The notes: generated by a model from the sequence alone, not told the origin. Positions 11,651-23,930 are shown, numbered from the stretch's first letter. The stretch is DNA of 64,000 bases from Cyrtodaria siliqua (GCA_037043455.1 JAWPHD010001808.1:62001-126000); one strand, 5' to 3'. Translations and numbers: made by a program.

Positions 11651-13267
11651 ATAATAATGTCAGTGTTATAAAAATTGTTGCTGTATAAATTGAAAGCAAA
11701 TTATAAGATGTGTTGACAGTTCTAAAAACAGAACTGTCCTACTGGTTCTTTTTCCAATAAAATTATATTAACTCAAGGACTGATGGATGGAGAAATACGA
11801 CTGAAAAAAGGGCACAATATTTTGTATTTTCTTGTTAAATGTGATAAAAATGAGTAGCCTGTCAATGATGGCTCAAAACAGTAAAAACAAAACAAACATA
11901 GATTATTTTAAATATGTCTGTTTAGGTAAAAAGCTTTGTGTCCTGTGTGTATGATGATCTGTATTAAGGAATTTCCACAAAGTTTTTAGTCGGATAGTCT
12001 TATCATTGAATAGATGGAAATAGTGTGTAGCCATAATGTGACTCCTCGGATATCGTATATTATCCTTATGCCAGTATCTTCCTCTGTCCAAACAAAATTC
12101 ACAGACCCAGTTGGTTACAAAACTGTTAGCTGAATCACTAAGATCGCATGAATCTTACTTGTTTTAACGGCCATGTTTTGATACTTGTCACAAAATAGGT
12201 GATGCCTAAGTGTAATGATTAGTGTGATGACCTAGTGATCCAGGGATGTGAGATAGATCTCAGACTGAATGTGGATTATCAAATACTTCACAATGATGCA
12301 GACTATACTGTGCCCAAGCCATGCATACACCTGTGTGCTTGACATTTAGATTTAAAATGAGGGGAAAATAAATTCGAAAAGAAAATGTTAAACATAATAA
12401 TCAACTTTTTTGTGTGGCTTTTTTGGGAAAAAAGTGTTACATAGGGATCACTGTCGTCTGTCAGAACGTCGGTCCGTCCGTCACGAAAATAACGTTGGCT
12501 ATAACTTTCTCATTTCTTGATATTTCTTCATCAAACTTTCAATATTTACTTATCATGACAACATGGACATGGCCATACTAAAATATAAAGGTCAAGTCAC
12601 ATTGAAGGTCATTATATAGGTTAAATACTCATTTTTTTCTTCACGAAAACTTAGGCCAATTTGTCGGTCATTTATCTGGGTCGAAAAAAACTTGTTATAC
12701 CGACAAAGCACTGACAGGCGACACACATGTTCCGCCGAACACCCGTCTATAGTTACTTCAACAATATCTTTCAAACTATAAGCACTACAACTTTGATCAG
12801 GGGGTGTATTAGGAAATGACAATCACATGTGGTGATGACCTTGATATTTAGGTTTAAAAGGACTGAAAAACGACTTGGAAAACAAAATGTTAAACATTTG
12901 CTCTTTTTTTTCTTTCAGCAATATAACCTATAAGCAATTTGATCAGTAAGTGTGCATGTATTACTTTGGAATTATTTTAAATTATTACTTGTTATCGCTC
13001 ATCAGATTATTTTTGTTAATACTTGCGCACACGTTTCTTGTGGTTTAAGACTCACCGCAGCCTTCTAGCTTAACGAAACTTCAAAAAGTAGCTGTCCTTT
13101 CAATTTCCTTTTATATTTATAATAGTTTTCGAGTTCTTTCATTTTTGCTCAAAATGTTTAAAGCGTCTTCGCATGATTGCCTTTTTATTTACAGTATTTA
13201 TTTTTGAATAACTTTGATAAACAGACTATTTGGTTGGTGCTGTTTAAAATAACATGTTTCGTACAAG

Positions 13268-13420
13268 TTGCCAATATAAATTAATTATGTGCTATCTGAC
13301 CAATATACATAACTTGCATACTATCTGGCCAATATAACTTGTATGTACTATTTGACCAATATATTTGTGTACTATCTGTCTGGCCAATATAATGCATGTA
13401 CTTATTTCCTATCTGGTACT
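13268..13420. repeat. Short ~33-bp tandem repeat
   Basis: Four to five diverged copies of a unit built on 'CTATCTGGCCAATATA' follow one another. No gene is visible in the surrounding 11.65-14.1 kb, which otherwise looks like ordinary AT-rich intergenic or intronic sequence. Confidence 0.6.
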
Positions 13421-13499
13421 AATTCTTGAGACTTTGGTTGTGGAGAAGGGATCTTGTATGGAGGGTCATTCCCGGTCGCTCGATCCCGTCTTTATGACC

Positions 13500-14660
13500 C
13501 ATGCTGGTGCATATCTTCTGTAGCAGTTGTCAGAATGTAAAATAATTTGTTTTGTAGATGTATCTTAAATGTTCAAATTTTAATTATGTTACCAAGGTTG
13601 TAGGTAATTTTTGACTGCAAATATGAATATTTTCTCATCAGATTCAAAATTAATGAGTAACAAGGAACACGTTCAGGGTTACAAACAAAAAACATGTTAC
13701 AGTAGTTCATGCATCCAAAATGGATGTGGATTCATTTAATACATTTTAAAAGAACTTTTCTGATTAAATGGATGTAAAGATGAAACACTGCATGGGCTTT
13801 GTTCAAAATATTAATAGACCAATGCTTAGAACATTTAATAATTGTCAACATGTAAATATTGAATAAACTGTCCACAGGACAATACATACAAATATAATAA
13901 TCATGATTTTTAAAAGTTTAGAGCATTAATTTTGTAGTTAGTTGATGAGTAATGATACTCACATTTTTAACAACGGAGGGTATGAAAAAGAAGTGAGTAA
14001 AATACTCAAATACTCAGCTTATCTACAGCTCTGCTGTTACACTTTATTCTTGAGGTTTGTTATTCTAGAGTTGATTGTATGTACGATTTGAATTTACTTG
14101 ATAATTAATATAACAGAATTTGCAACAACTCTGCAGATGAAGGTTCTAGGCCCATTCTGCATATTTGTTATCTAGATGTACATGGAGAATGGGCCTGGGA
14201 TGTTCATTCTAGTAACATCTAGTAACATCTGAGCTATCAAACCAGCCAGCAGGGGCAGATCCAGGATTTATAAGTTTTCCAAAAAATGGGTTGAAAAAAC
14301 AAAACAAAAACAAATTGTACCGTTTTTTTTTTCATTTTTTAGCGGGACATTAAACATCTTTTTTGGGTTAACAAGCAGAAAAAACTTATTTTGCCATTTT
14401 TTTGGGGGTGAGTGGGGGGCGTTTTTATTTTTATGGCAGGTGTAAACATACTTGGCCAAGTTTTAGAGGGGGTGCGCTCTGGCTCACCCTACTAGATCTG
14501 CCCATGTCCATAATGCATAAAGCAACATAATTCATATTCTCGTCTTTATAAACCATACAGGTGCATATCTTCTGTAAAAGTTGAATGTGAATTTTTTTTT
14601 TTTTAGTTTTGTCTTAAATGTTCAAATTAAATGATGTTTCTCAAGGTTTATTTATGTCTT
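13500..14660. repeat. Local segmental duplication, middle copies
   Basis: 'GGTGCATATCTTCTGTA' with 'CTTAAATGTTCAAATT' occurs at about 13507-13590 and again at about 14560-14625. A decayed copy of the exon-like block (TTTGCAACAACTCTGCAG, GAAGGTTCTAGGCCC) lies at about 14117-14150, without a clean splice donor. These indicate repeated local duplication across 11-15.6 kb. Confidence 0.45.
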
Positions 14661-15124
14661 TTTCGAGTTGATTAGTGTGCTATTTGAATTTACTTTGATT
14701 TTTTTGTAACTCCTTTTTAGTTCATTTCGCGTGTTCATGTTTTGTGGTTTTTGGCTATTAATGTGCGATTTAAGGAGTTCATTTTCATCTCTTTACAAAG
14801 AGCATTTTACGCCGACTTTTAATTATATATTATAAGTTGTTGGTAAATAATTAGTTTATCACTTCGATCCAAAGGAATTTATAATAAATAAAATAGTTTC
14901 AGTAGCAAAATGTGCATAGTGTAACATATTTACTTTATTACATGCTCATTTTACCAATCACAATCGTTCCAGGTTGTATTTATGTAAGTATTTAAAAGTG
15001 GAGGAATTTTGTTTAATTATTTATATATCAGTCATTCAGCAGTTTTAATAAAGTGATGCAAATAACATGAACACCCCCACCCCCCACCACCCTTTCATCA
15101 TCATCATCATCATCACTGTATTGT

Positions 15125-15560
15125 TTCAGGTGCTTCTTGAGTCCTGGCAGACAACAGTGATCGTGGATCTAGCGATAAATGAAGTGTTTACATTAGAATT
15201 TGCAGTAACTCTGCACTTGTGCAGGTGAGAAGGTTCTATGCCGATGTGCATATTTTTTTATATATTTGTATCTAGATGTAAATGGAAAGTGGGCATGAAA
15301 TGTACATTCAAGTTGGTACCATATAACCTTTTTGTGTTGATGTGCCATAAACCCCAATTCAATTCATGATGTAATGACATCATCGAAGATATTACAAATA
15401 GTTATATAACATAATATGTAAAGATGTTGTGAAAGCAATGTTGTATAATAAATTGTTCATGAATAGTATATCTCAAAAGCTATGCATTTAAAGAAACTAA
15501 CCCGCAAAATAACGACAAAATTACACTACAAAACGGTTTATCAAAACTGTATCCAGGTGG
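15125..15560 (+). repeat. Local segmental duplication, copy 3 (with exon-like core)
   Basis: A candidate acceptor (ATTGTTTCAG, ending near 15129) is followed by a ~95-nt stop-free frame ending TTGTGCAG|GTGAGAAGG near 15224. The frame ends V-F-T-L-E-F-A-V-T-L-H-L-C-R, similar to copy 1. Sequence conserved beyond the donor (GAAGGTTCTA, ATCTAGATGTA, ATTACACTACAAAAC) shows that the duplication includes flanking DNA. No family was recognised. Confidence 0.4.
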
Positions 15561-15765
15561 TCAGATCATATAATAATGTATATGTGCCGATTAAAAGTAT
15601 AGGTGTATTATTAATGGGTTCTTAAATGATTGAATATACCTAAAATGAATTTTGAGTTGGTAACTCCTAATTTTAGGCTCCTGTTTTGGGGTTTGGCTTA
15701 GCTGGCCCTTTTATATTGTGTCTATTGAGTTTGGATTCTCAAAATTTGCAATTCTATATATACCT

Positions 15766-15965
15766 TATCATCAGTAGGAATGGTGTATCATCAGTAGGAA
15801 TGGTGTATCATCAGTAGGAATGGTGTATCATCAGTAGGAATGGTGTATCATCAGTAGGAATGGTGTATCATCAGTAGGAATGGTGTATCATCAGTAGGAA
15901 TGGTGTATCATCAGTAGGAATGGTGTATCATCAGTAGGAATGGTGTATCATCAGTAGGAATGGTG
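15766..15965. repeat. Perfect 20-bp minisatellite, ten copies
   Basis: Exactly ten head-to-tail copies of TATCATCAGTAGGAATGGTG with no visible mismatch. The homogeneity implies very recent expansion or strong gene conversion. There are no spacers, so it is not CRISPR-like. Confidence 0.95.
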
Positions 15966-16029
15966 TACATAATTATGTTGTAACACATGCTTAATGATAC
16001 ATTAATCTGTTTATATCATGTATGTTTAC

Positions 16030-16372
16030 AAATAATCATGTAACATGTCATATCTTCCATGTAAATAGTCATGTAACATTTCATATCTTCCATGTAAATA
16101 GTCTTGTAACATTTCATATCTTCCATGTAAATAGTCATATGTAAATAGTCATGTAACATTTCATATCTTTCATGTAAATAATCATATGTAAATAGTCCTG
16201 TAACATTTCATATCTTCCATGTAAATAATCATATGTAAATAGTCCTGTAACATTTCATATCTTCCATGTAAATAGTCATATGTAAATAGTCATGTAACAT
16301 TTCATATCTTCCATGTAAATAGTCATATGTAAATTGTCCTGTAACATTTCATATCTTCCATGTAAATTGTCA
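16030..16372. repeat. ~33-bp minisatellite with 14-bp interleaved unit
   Basis: Units of 'CATGTAACATTTCATATCTTC' type sequence (core GTAACATTTCATATCTTCCA) alternate with an extra AGTCATATGTAAAT-like 14-bp segment in later copies. Eight or so copies are recognisable. Confidence 0.85.
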
Positions 16373-16541
16373 TGTTGTTTGATTTCTGCTGTTAAAGAAG
16401 GTACATCAGGCTTTGTCCAGAGGAACCTAAATGTTACAGATGTTCCAGTTTGTGGTAAACGTCATACCAATCCAAGTATGGTGTAAGCAAGTCTAACATT
16501 TGGATTCACCGCATACTTTGGATGGAATAGGACAAAAAATG

Positions 16542-17256
16542 CTTACATTAATCCTGGCTGTAACATAGGATAGCATGTATTACTGTGTACATTAATCCTG
16601 GTTGTAACGTAGGATAGCACGTACTACTGTGTACATTAATCCTGCTTGTAACGCAGGATAGCAGGTATTACTATACTATGTACATTTATCCTGGTTGTAA
16701 CATAGGATAGCAGGTATTACTGTGTACATTAATCCTGGTTGTAACCTAGGATAGCAGGTATTACTGTGTACATTAATCCTGTTGTAACCTAGGATAGCAG
16801 GTATTACTGTGTACATTAATCCTGGTTGTAACGAAGGATAGCAGGTATTACTGTGTACATTAATCCTGGTTGTAACCTAGGATAGCAGGTATTACTGTGT
16901 ACATTAATCCTGGTTGTAACCTAGGATAGCAGGTATTACTGTGTACATTAATCCTGGTTGTAACCTAGGATAGCAGGTATTACTGTGTACATTAATCCTG
17001 TTGTAACCTAGGATAGCACGTACTACTGTGTACATTAATCCTGGTTGTAACGCAGGATAGCAGGTATTACTATACTATGTACATTTATCCTGGTTGTAAC
17101 ATAGGATAGCAGGTATTACTGTGTACATTAATCCTGTTGTAACCTAGGATAGCAGGTATTACTGTGTACATTAATCCTGGTTGTAACGAAGGATAGCAGG
17201 TATTACTATAATATGTACATTTATCCTGGTTGTAACGTAGGATAGCATGAATTACT
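16542..17256. repeat. ~44-bp minisatellite, about 16 copies
   Basis: Units contain TACATTAATCCTGGTTGTAA then AGGATAGCAGGTATTACTGTG. Variants differ in the dinucleotide before TAGGATAG and in a TACTATACTATG extension, and some variant combinations recur in the same order, suggesting duplication of multi-unit blocks. Confidence 0.9.
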
Positions 17257-18149
17257 GGCCAAATTGTTCATAAATCATTATTCTTTGACTGCGCTCATTA
17301 TGCTTAGACCCTTCAGAAAAGAAAATGTCATTGTTTATAAGTTTCAAGTCAGACCTCGAGACCCCCAGGAAAAGCCAGATGTACCTTCATCGAAGTTATT
17401 AAATATTTTTATAATAAATTCATAATTTATTAAAACTTGTCATGTTTTTTTGTCATTTTCCATTATAGGTCATTGGCATAGCTAAAGGGAAGTGCAAGTC
17501 TGAAATGAAAAGCAAAGCTTCATTTTGGAAACTGTATTTTGGGTAACTGGTCAGCTCGGCCTTAAGTCAACTCAAACCCATTTTGGTCAACTCGTACTCA
17601 TTTAAATTTCCAAATGGTCAACTCGTACTCACTATTTATTTCAACTATTCACTGTATATAAACGTTAACAAAGCGGAAACTAGAAAAAGTGACTTTATTT
17701 GCATATGGAAAGCAGACCTGAAAATAGTAAGCACATGAATATACTAAAATAAAAAATACTTTGCACACACAAAAGCACATAAAAAGCATTGTTCCAGTGT
17801 ATGATGAATCCTGTGATGTAGAGTCCCTATCCGGGATTACAGACATTTGCAGTCCCATCCACTTCAAGTCAAAATAAGACTTCGGAAATGATTGAAGATC
17901 ATGGATGTTCTAAAATTATCAGGGAGTTCCACAGCACGAGCAGCATAACTGAAGGAGTTCTTACCAAATGTACCAGTCTTTACACTATGTACCTGCAATA
18001 TATTTGAGTATCTAAAATTATATTTGGTATTCTTTTTATCAACAAGATTACTCAGCACTGGAGCAGCAGTTTGATTTATAATTTTAAAGGTTTCAAGTGC
18101 CATAATTCTCATACGACGTACGTATATGTATGTAAGTATATTTGCTTTT
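17257..18149. other. Gene-free sequence
   Basis: No coding feature is supported. A minus-strand open frame at 17864-18112 was considered, but it shows no recognisable domain. A GT-CAACTCGTACTCA phrase repeats near 17587 and 17622. Confidence 0.4.
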
Positions 18150-18151
18150 TA

Positions 18152-18860
18152 TTGTCTCGCCTTTTCGAAGGAAAAAAGAGACATAGGTGTTGCTTTTCGG
18201 GCGGCGGCGGCATCAACATTCAAGTTTTGCGTTTAGGTAATTTTCTCACAAACTGTATGCACTAGACCTTTCAAACTTTGCTTCTTGTTGTATCATGGGT
18301 GGTACATCTCAACGTGACAAAGCAAATGTGGAAGTGACCTTGACCCTCCAAGCAAAGGGCAGATAACTTTACTAATATTTAGGTTCAACTTCTGCGTTAA
18401 GGTCACTTTTTCACAAACTGTATACACTAGACCTTTCAAACTTTGTTTATAGTTGTATCTTGGGTGGTACATGGCAAAGTAACAAAGCAAATGTGGAAGT
18501 GACCTTGACCCTCCAAGCAAAGGGCAGATAACTTAATAATTTTCAGGTTCAACTTTTGCGTTTAGGTCACTTTCACAAACTGTATGCACTAGACCTTTAA
18601 AACTTTGCTTATAGTTGTATCTTGAATAGTACATTGCAACGTGACAAGCAAATGTGGAAGTGACCTTGACCCTCCAAGCAATAGCAGATAACCTTATAAT
18701 TTTTACCTTCAACTTTGGCGTTTAGGTCACTTTTTCACAAACTGTATGCACTTTTCAAACTTTGCTTATAGTTGTATCTTGAGTGGTACATTGCAACGTG
18801 ACAAAGCAAATGTGGATGTGACCTTCACCATCCAAGCAAAAGGAAAATAACTAATTGTTA
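18152..18860 (+). repeat. Composite repeat with a third head type and ~163-bp core
   Basis: The head (18154-18182) is GTCTC-G-CCTTTTCGAAGG-AAAAAA-GAGAC, again a hairpin but unrelated in sequence to the AGCTCTACTGG heads. Four units follow: the 'TCACAAACTGTATGCACTAG' phrase recurs at spacings of about 165, 163 and 160 bp, with 'AATGTGGAAGTGACCTTGAC' in each. No tail was found. Confidence 0.6.
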
Positions 18861-19029
18861 CATTTACATCACTTTCTCATGAACTAGAATTATGCACTAG
18901 ATGTTTTAAACCTAATTTATAGCTTAATCTTTGGAAGAAAACATATTCTGTTTTGACATAGATGTGTCTTCGGTAGTGCATCTTTTTTTTTGGATGCCTG
19001 GATTTCATCTATGACCTTGACCTACTTTT

Positions 19030-19265
19030 TGGAGCTGATGATTTTTAGCTACTGGCCAAAGGCCTTCATTTTTCATCCGATCTTTACCAAACTTTACCAG
19101 ATTATTAATATCAATGAAAGCTCGGACAAGTTCAAAAACCAGCCAGATCTGACCAATAACAGTGGAGTTATGGCCCTTGATTTAATTAAAATCCTATATT
19201 TTGCTGCGTTAATACGATAGGGCTTTCATTTTTCATCTGACCTTTACCAAACTTTACCAGATGTT
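19030..19265 (+). repeat. Fragment of the 162-bp core family
   Basis: A partial head (TTTTTAGCTACTGGCCAAAGG) leads into one and a half units of the core that fills 30-38 kb (TTTACCAAACTTTACCAGAT, CAATGAAAGCTCGGACAAG, GTTATGGCCCTTGATTTA). Confidence 0.75.
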
Positions 19266-19286
19266 TTGCCTTTTTTTTTATTATTA

Positions 19287-19289
19287 TTA

Positions 19290-19335
<46 letters not shown>

Positions 19336-19347
19336 AAAAAAAAAAAA
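19287..19347. repeat. (TA)n and poly-A simple repeat
   Basis: An uninterrupted run of TA dinucleotides is followed directly by a run of A. It is a likely polymorphic or assembly-prone tract. Confidence 0.95.
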
Positions 19348-20384
19348 TTAATATATATATTTTTTTATTATTGAGCTGACTCTTTGGAATCGTGTAGGTC
19401 AATTTCTGAATATGGACTTTTTTGTTGTTGCTGGGTGAGGAGCTTTACCGTTTCGGCAATGTAGTCCCCTTTAACTGCCTCATGTACAACTTAATTTGAT
19501 AAGGTGACTGACATTGAACGTTATGTATACCGAGTAATATAACTACTGATTGTGAAATAATGAAATAATTGTAATTGTATCCAGTATAAATGTGTCTTTT
19601 TTTTTGTAGATTTACCGAAATATTATGCGCATTAATAAAACCATATTTCGGATGTGGAGCTTTACGCACTTCGAGAATGTAGTTCCTTTAACTGCCTCAA
19701 GTATAACTTAATTTCATAAGGTGACTGACATGAAAGTTATATATGCCGAATAATATAACTACTGATTGTGAATAATTGTCATTGTATACAGTACTTACGT
19801 GTCTTTTTTGAAAAAGGATTTATGCGCAATAATAGACGCATAAATATTTTATGAATGGAATCAATAGCGTAGTTATCTGGATGTAAGCTAAACATGCCGC
19901 TCATGACATGACAAATTGGGAACTAAATGTCCGTAAATATTGTAGTTATTGTGCCTAGTACTTTGAGAAATAGTATGGCATCTGCTGCAGATAAATACAC
20001 AAGTTGATGAAAAGAATTTGTCAAAAAGTGCTCAGTTCTACTACCATGGTAAACAAATCAAATAGTTTAAAGGGACACACGGCAATCTTTGCAGACAGTT
20101 TGTCACAACTTTGAGATCGACAATTATTGACATAAAACTACATTATCCTGCTATTAGGGTTAACATGTTTTCTTTCCTCTTTGATAAAAAATACCATTTT
20201 TGGCATTCAAAACACATTAATGCATGAAAAAAGTTCATAATTGATGGTATTTCGATTGAATGTTTGTGAAATTTCCTGCCGTAAAAGAGCGGTGTCGTAG
20301 TAGTTTGGATGGTACATAGTTTCGGATAAAAAAATACTCATTTTTTTTTTTTTTTACATAAATAAGAAAAACTGTCCTTTACAA

Positions 20385-20565
20385 ATACATGTTGGTGGAA
20401 AAAAAAAATGTATGTATAGATACAGATTTAAAGTATATTTCTATTCATTATTTAAGGTGTAAGGAGTTCCTGGAATCCTACTTTTAAATGCTTTCTAGTC
20501 TAGGCTCCTAATTCTTTAACTTGTAGAAAGTGGTGACAAAAAGGAAAATATAGCCGGAGGAGGCC
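20385..20565 (+). repeat. Dispersed repeat, copy 1 (inverse copy at 38650-38830)
   Basis: This ~180-bp segment (AAGGTGTAAGGAGTTCCTGG, GGCTCCTAATTCTTTAAC, AAAGTGGTGACAAAAAGG) is the reverse complement of 38650-38830 at high identity. A short related piece lies at about 20725-20790. Shared length and orientation imply a transposed or retroposed unit of unknown type. Confidence 0.7.
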
Positions 20566-20867
20566 CTGATAGTCCAATAAAACCTGATTAAAAATTTAGC
20601 TCCAGTTTCACCAAGTCGGCTCTGATTATTATCGTTTGACAAAAGTGCAAGTACTCTCCTTTGCATCGGTTATAAATTACTATGTAATATTCTATTCTAA
20701 CTTATTTGAAACAAAGTAGTAAATACGTCCACTGACTAGGAGCATAAAGTGGTAGCAAAAAGAAAAAAAATATAGTCGGGAGGTTCTGAGTTTGATTACT
20801 ACATATGTAACAAATGTGTGGTATATAAGAGAATAAAGACTAATTTCCAATAAGAAAAAATATTGGA

Positions 20868-20922
20868 CCTTTCCATTTTAAATCAGGGCCTGTCCATTTT
20901 AAATCGGGGCCTGTCCATTTTC
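20868..20922. repeat. Short ~24-bp tandem repeat
   Basis: Two to three copies of CCATTTTAAATCGGGGCCTGT follow one another. No gene is present around it. Confidence 0.6.
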
Positions 20923-21329
20923 AGAAGCAACAAGCCCTGGGCCTGTCTCTTAAAATAATTGCTTGTGAGCACTGACATACACTCGAAAACCAAAACTGAC
21001 ACGGTTGCAAAAAATATTCCGCCCAAAGCATTTTTTCAGTACAAAAAATCATGTTCTAAGCATCAACATTTCATTTTAATATGCCACACCTGTAAAATTT
21101 AACATAACCTTTAACCTCACCAAGAAGACGGACACTGTTCAATCTTGGCAACTCTCAGGACCTTCAGTCCTTTGATTATTATCGATTTATTTTTTTGGTT
21201 TTATTTTTTTATTTTATTAACATTTCATTAATTTTCTTATTTCATTATTTTTTTTAGTTTTTTTTTGGTGTTGAGGCCGTTTAAGCAGGAAGCATTGCTG
21301 TGCCTATTGCATTTTTTTTGTCCGGTTCA

Positions 21330-22056
21330 GTGATTTTTGATGAGTTACGGCCCCTTGATATCTTTTTTTTTAAATTTCTTGTCGGCGCTACTCCTCCTAA
21401 ACACCTTGTTGGATTTCGACGAAACTTGGCAGGAAGCATCGGTAATATTTCTAGTTGCGCATGTCACGCTTTTTTGTTCCAGTTCGCTGATTTATGACGG
21501 AGTTATGGCACTGACATTTTTACTTTAAATTTCTTGTCGGCGCTACTTCTCCTAAACGGCTTGTTGGATTTCTACAAAATTCTACAAAGTATGATGTCTA
21601 GTTATGCAAAGCGTGGTATATCAATGAAATTTTGGACAAGTTTGAAAACCAGCTAGATCTAGTTAGTAACCACAGGTTATGGCCCTTGATTTGTTGAAAA
21701 ATGCTATATTGTATTTTCCTTTGTTAAATCTGTAGTTACTTCATTTTGTATCTGATCTTTACCCCCCACCACCACTCCCCCAACCCCCCCCCCCCCCCAC
21801 CCCCACCACACCACCACACACACACACACACCCCACACACAACTTTATGAAAATTCATTCATAGAAGAAAGTGGGACAAATTAAAAAATGCCCATAGACA
21901 CAGCTGACTTATTGCCCATGATTACCAGGTGAGCGATCTAAGGCCATCCTATGCAATGTTTTAAAAAACTAAAGATGGGAATTTTATGTCGACAACCCTG
22001 GATATAAGAGCAGTTTTAGCCAGTAGAGCATCCACAGGCCCTCTTGGGCCTCTTTG
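21330..22056 (+). repeat. Composite-repeat fragment C with right arm and tail
   Basis: Two core units with 'TCTTGTCGGCGCTACTCCTCC' type sequence match those at 3610-3800. A poly-C/(CA)n tract (about 21785-21840) follows, then a right arm related to 7240-7466 including ACCAGGTGAGCGATCTA. It ends with the tail GCCAGTAGAGC and hairpin AGGCCC-TCTT-GGGCCT near 22020-22052. Confidence 0.6.
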
Positions 22057-22314
22057 TTTTTAATAGAATGGCATTTCGTTTTTAAACAAATGCACTTAAA
22101 TTTCATCTCAACAAACGGCGAACTCGATTGTTTTTAGTTACTAAAATGTTTACAAACTTTCATTTAAGCATCACTGACCTTTTCATTTTTAAGTCCAGCC
22201 CCCGTTAGGCGAGACATGTGAATCCACGGATTTCTTTTAGAAGAGCAGTATAATATGATGAACTATAATCATTATACACAACACGAAGTGCACTTCTTGG
22301 ATGATTTTTTTTCC

Positions 22315-22700
22315 ATTTTTAGCTCTACTGGCCAAATGACAGCAGAGCTGATGGGATGAGTTAACTTTTGCCTCAATACAATGGCGCCTTCATTTTTCAT
22401 CCAATCTTCACCAATCTTCACCAGATTGCTAATATCAATGAAAGCTCGGACAAGTTCGAAAACCAGCCAGATCAGACCAGTAAATCCCAGGTTATGGCCC
22501 TTGATTTAGTTAAAAATGCTTTATTTTGCCTCAACAGGATAGGGCCTTCATTTTTCATCCGATCTTTACCAAACTTAAACGGATTGTTAATATCAATGAA
22601 AGCTCAGACAAGTTCGAAAATCCACTATATCGGACCACCAGAGTTATGTGTCCTTGAATTATTGAAAAATGCAATTTTCAGCCTTGTGAACACACTAGCG
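22315..22700 (+). repeat. Composite-repeat fragment with 162-bp-type units
   Basis: A decayed head (TTTTTAGCTCTACTGGCC, right arm CAGCAGAGCT) is followed by two to three units of the 'CAATGAAAGCTCGGACAAG' core. The open frames overlapping it (22368-22706, 22678-23040) are repeat-derived. Confidence 0.65.
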
Positions 22701-22839
22701 CCTTGATTTTGTATTCGATCTTTCCCAAGCTTGGCCAGATTGTTGATACCAATGAAAGCTTGGACACGTTTGAAAACCAGCCAGATCGAACCAGTAACAC
22801 CAGAGATATGGTTATGGCCTTTTTCAGTATTTGGTAATG

Positions 22840-23040
22840 TACACAGGAAACCCCAGGGGTTGTGGGTTCAAATCTCACCGGCTTGCAGAACATCGGTGGT
22901 TCTACCCAGGTGCCCGCCCGTGCACGAAAATTGCCCGGAGGGGCACCTGGGGTCTTCCTCCACCAGTGGAAGCTGGAAAGTCGCCATATCATGCATATGA
23001 CCTTAGCTGTTGGTGCGACTATAAAATCCAGTTCAATCAA
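22840..23040 (+). mobile_element. Meta-domain SINE copy (head reduced)
   Basis: The central block GGTGGTTCTACCCAGGTGCC through GGCACCTGGGGTCTTCCTCC and the 3' part (GCTGGAAAGTCGCCATAT, GGTGCGACTATAAAATCC) match the complete copy at 23105-23384. A GGGTTCAAATC B-box-like stretch precedes it. Known: this conserved centre is the Meta domain of metazoan SINEs, including RUDI-type SINEs of bivalves. Confidence 0.75.
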
Positions 23041-23104
23041 TCAAATCTCGCCTGCATTTTACTTCCCTCACATTGAAACCTTGGTTCTTATTTCTTTAAT
23101 TGGG

Positions 23105-23384
23105 GGTGGGGGGGGGGGGGCGTCCGTGGCCGAGTGGTTAGAGTCTCTGACTTGCAATCACTTGCCCCTCACCACTGTAGGTTCGATCCCTCAGGGGCCT
23201 AGGAATCTTTATGTGAGGAAGCTATCCAGCTGGCTTGCGGAACGTCGGTGGTTCTACCCAGGTGCCCGCCCGTGCACGAAAATTGCCTGGAGGGGCACCT
23301 GGGGTCTTCCTCCACCAGTCGAAGCTGGAAAGTCGCCATATGACCTTAGCTGTTGGTGCGACTATAAAATCCAATTCAATTCAA
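23105..23384 (+). mobile_element. Full-length Meta-domain SINE with 13-bp target duplication
   Basis: The tRNA-like head has an A box (TGGCCGAGTGG, 23127-23137) and B box (GGTTCGATCCC, 23180-23190). The Meta-type centre (GGTGGTTCTACCCAGGTGCC ... GGGGCACCTGGGGTCTTCC) and a 3' end with (AATTC)n tail follow. The direct repeat TTCTTTAATTGGG at 23092-23104 and 23385-23397 brackets it perfectly, showing target-primed insertion. A G-run lies between the left duplication and the tRNA head. The tRNA-like part should not be read as a functional tRNA gene. Confidence 0.85.
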
Positions 23385-23489
23385 TTCTTTAATTGGGAGC
23401 TTAGTGGCCCTTTTTGGATAAGTTTTACATAAGAGCTATAGGGAAGAACTTCAAAATTCTTCTTCTATGAAACTACAAGAGATAGGTTT

Positions 23490-23930
23490 AAAGTTTTAGC
23501 TCACCTGAGAACGAAGTGGTCAAGGGTGAGCTATTGTGACCACTCTTCGTCCGTCATCTGTCGTCCATCGTCACCATTTAGCTTGTTTACATGATAAGAG
23601 GCCATTCATGGGTGGTACATCGCAACGTGACAAAGCAAATGTGGAAGTGACCTTGACCCTCTTGAACGAGTTCGATAATGGGCAAGTTCGGACCAGTAAC
23701 ACCTGAGTTATGGCCCCTGAATTAGCAAAAATGTGGTTTTTCATCTTGTTTATTTTTTTAACTTTTTATTTTTAAATTATTTAATATGGTTTATTAAAAT
23801 AGTTTGATAATGGGCAAGATCGGACCAGTAACACCAGAGTTATGGACCCTGAATTAGCAAAAATGCGGTTTCACATGTTAACACGATATAGGCCACATTT
23901 CTTGAGCAATCTTAACTAAACTTAGTTTTT
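23490..23930 (+). repeat. Composite-repeat family 2, head and core fragment
   Basis: The head AGCTCACC (23498) pairs with GGTGAGCT (23525-23532). It continues AGCTATTGTGACC with GTCCGTC-type microsatellite. Its inverse, CAGGTGAGC, is the start of the second tail type seen at 7315 and 21926. The core carries pieces shared with the third-head family (GTGGTACATCGCAACGTGAC) and with the 162-bp family (GTTATGGCCC). Confidence 0.55.

Noticed and set aside
15766..15965. CRISPR-like regular array
   Set aside because: Copies are directly adjacent with no spacers, in a eukaryotic setting. It is a minisatellite.
23119..23192. Possible tRNA gene (good A and B boxes)
   Set aside because: It is continuous with the Meta centre and AATTC tail and is enclosed by a target duplication, so it is the head of a SINE; no clean cloverleaf was established.
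22862..23392. 176-codon open frame
   Set aside because: It runs through two Meta-SINE copies; its repeated peptide is just the SINE centre translated twice.
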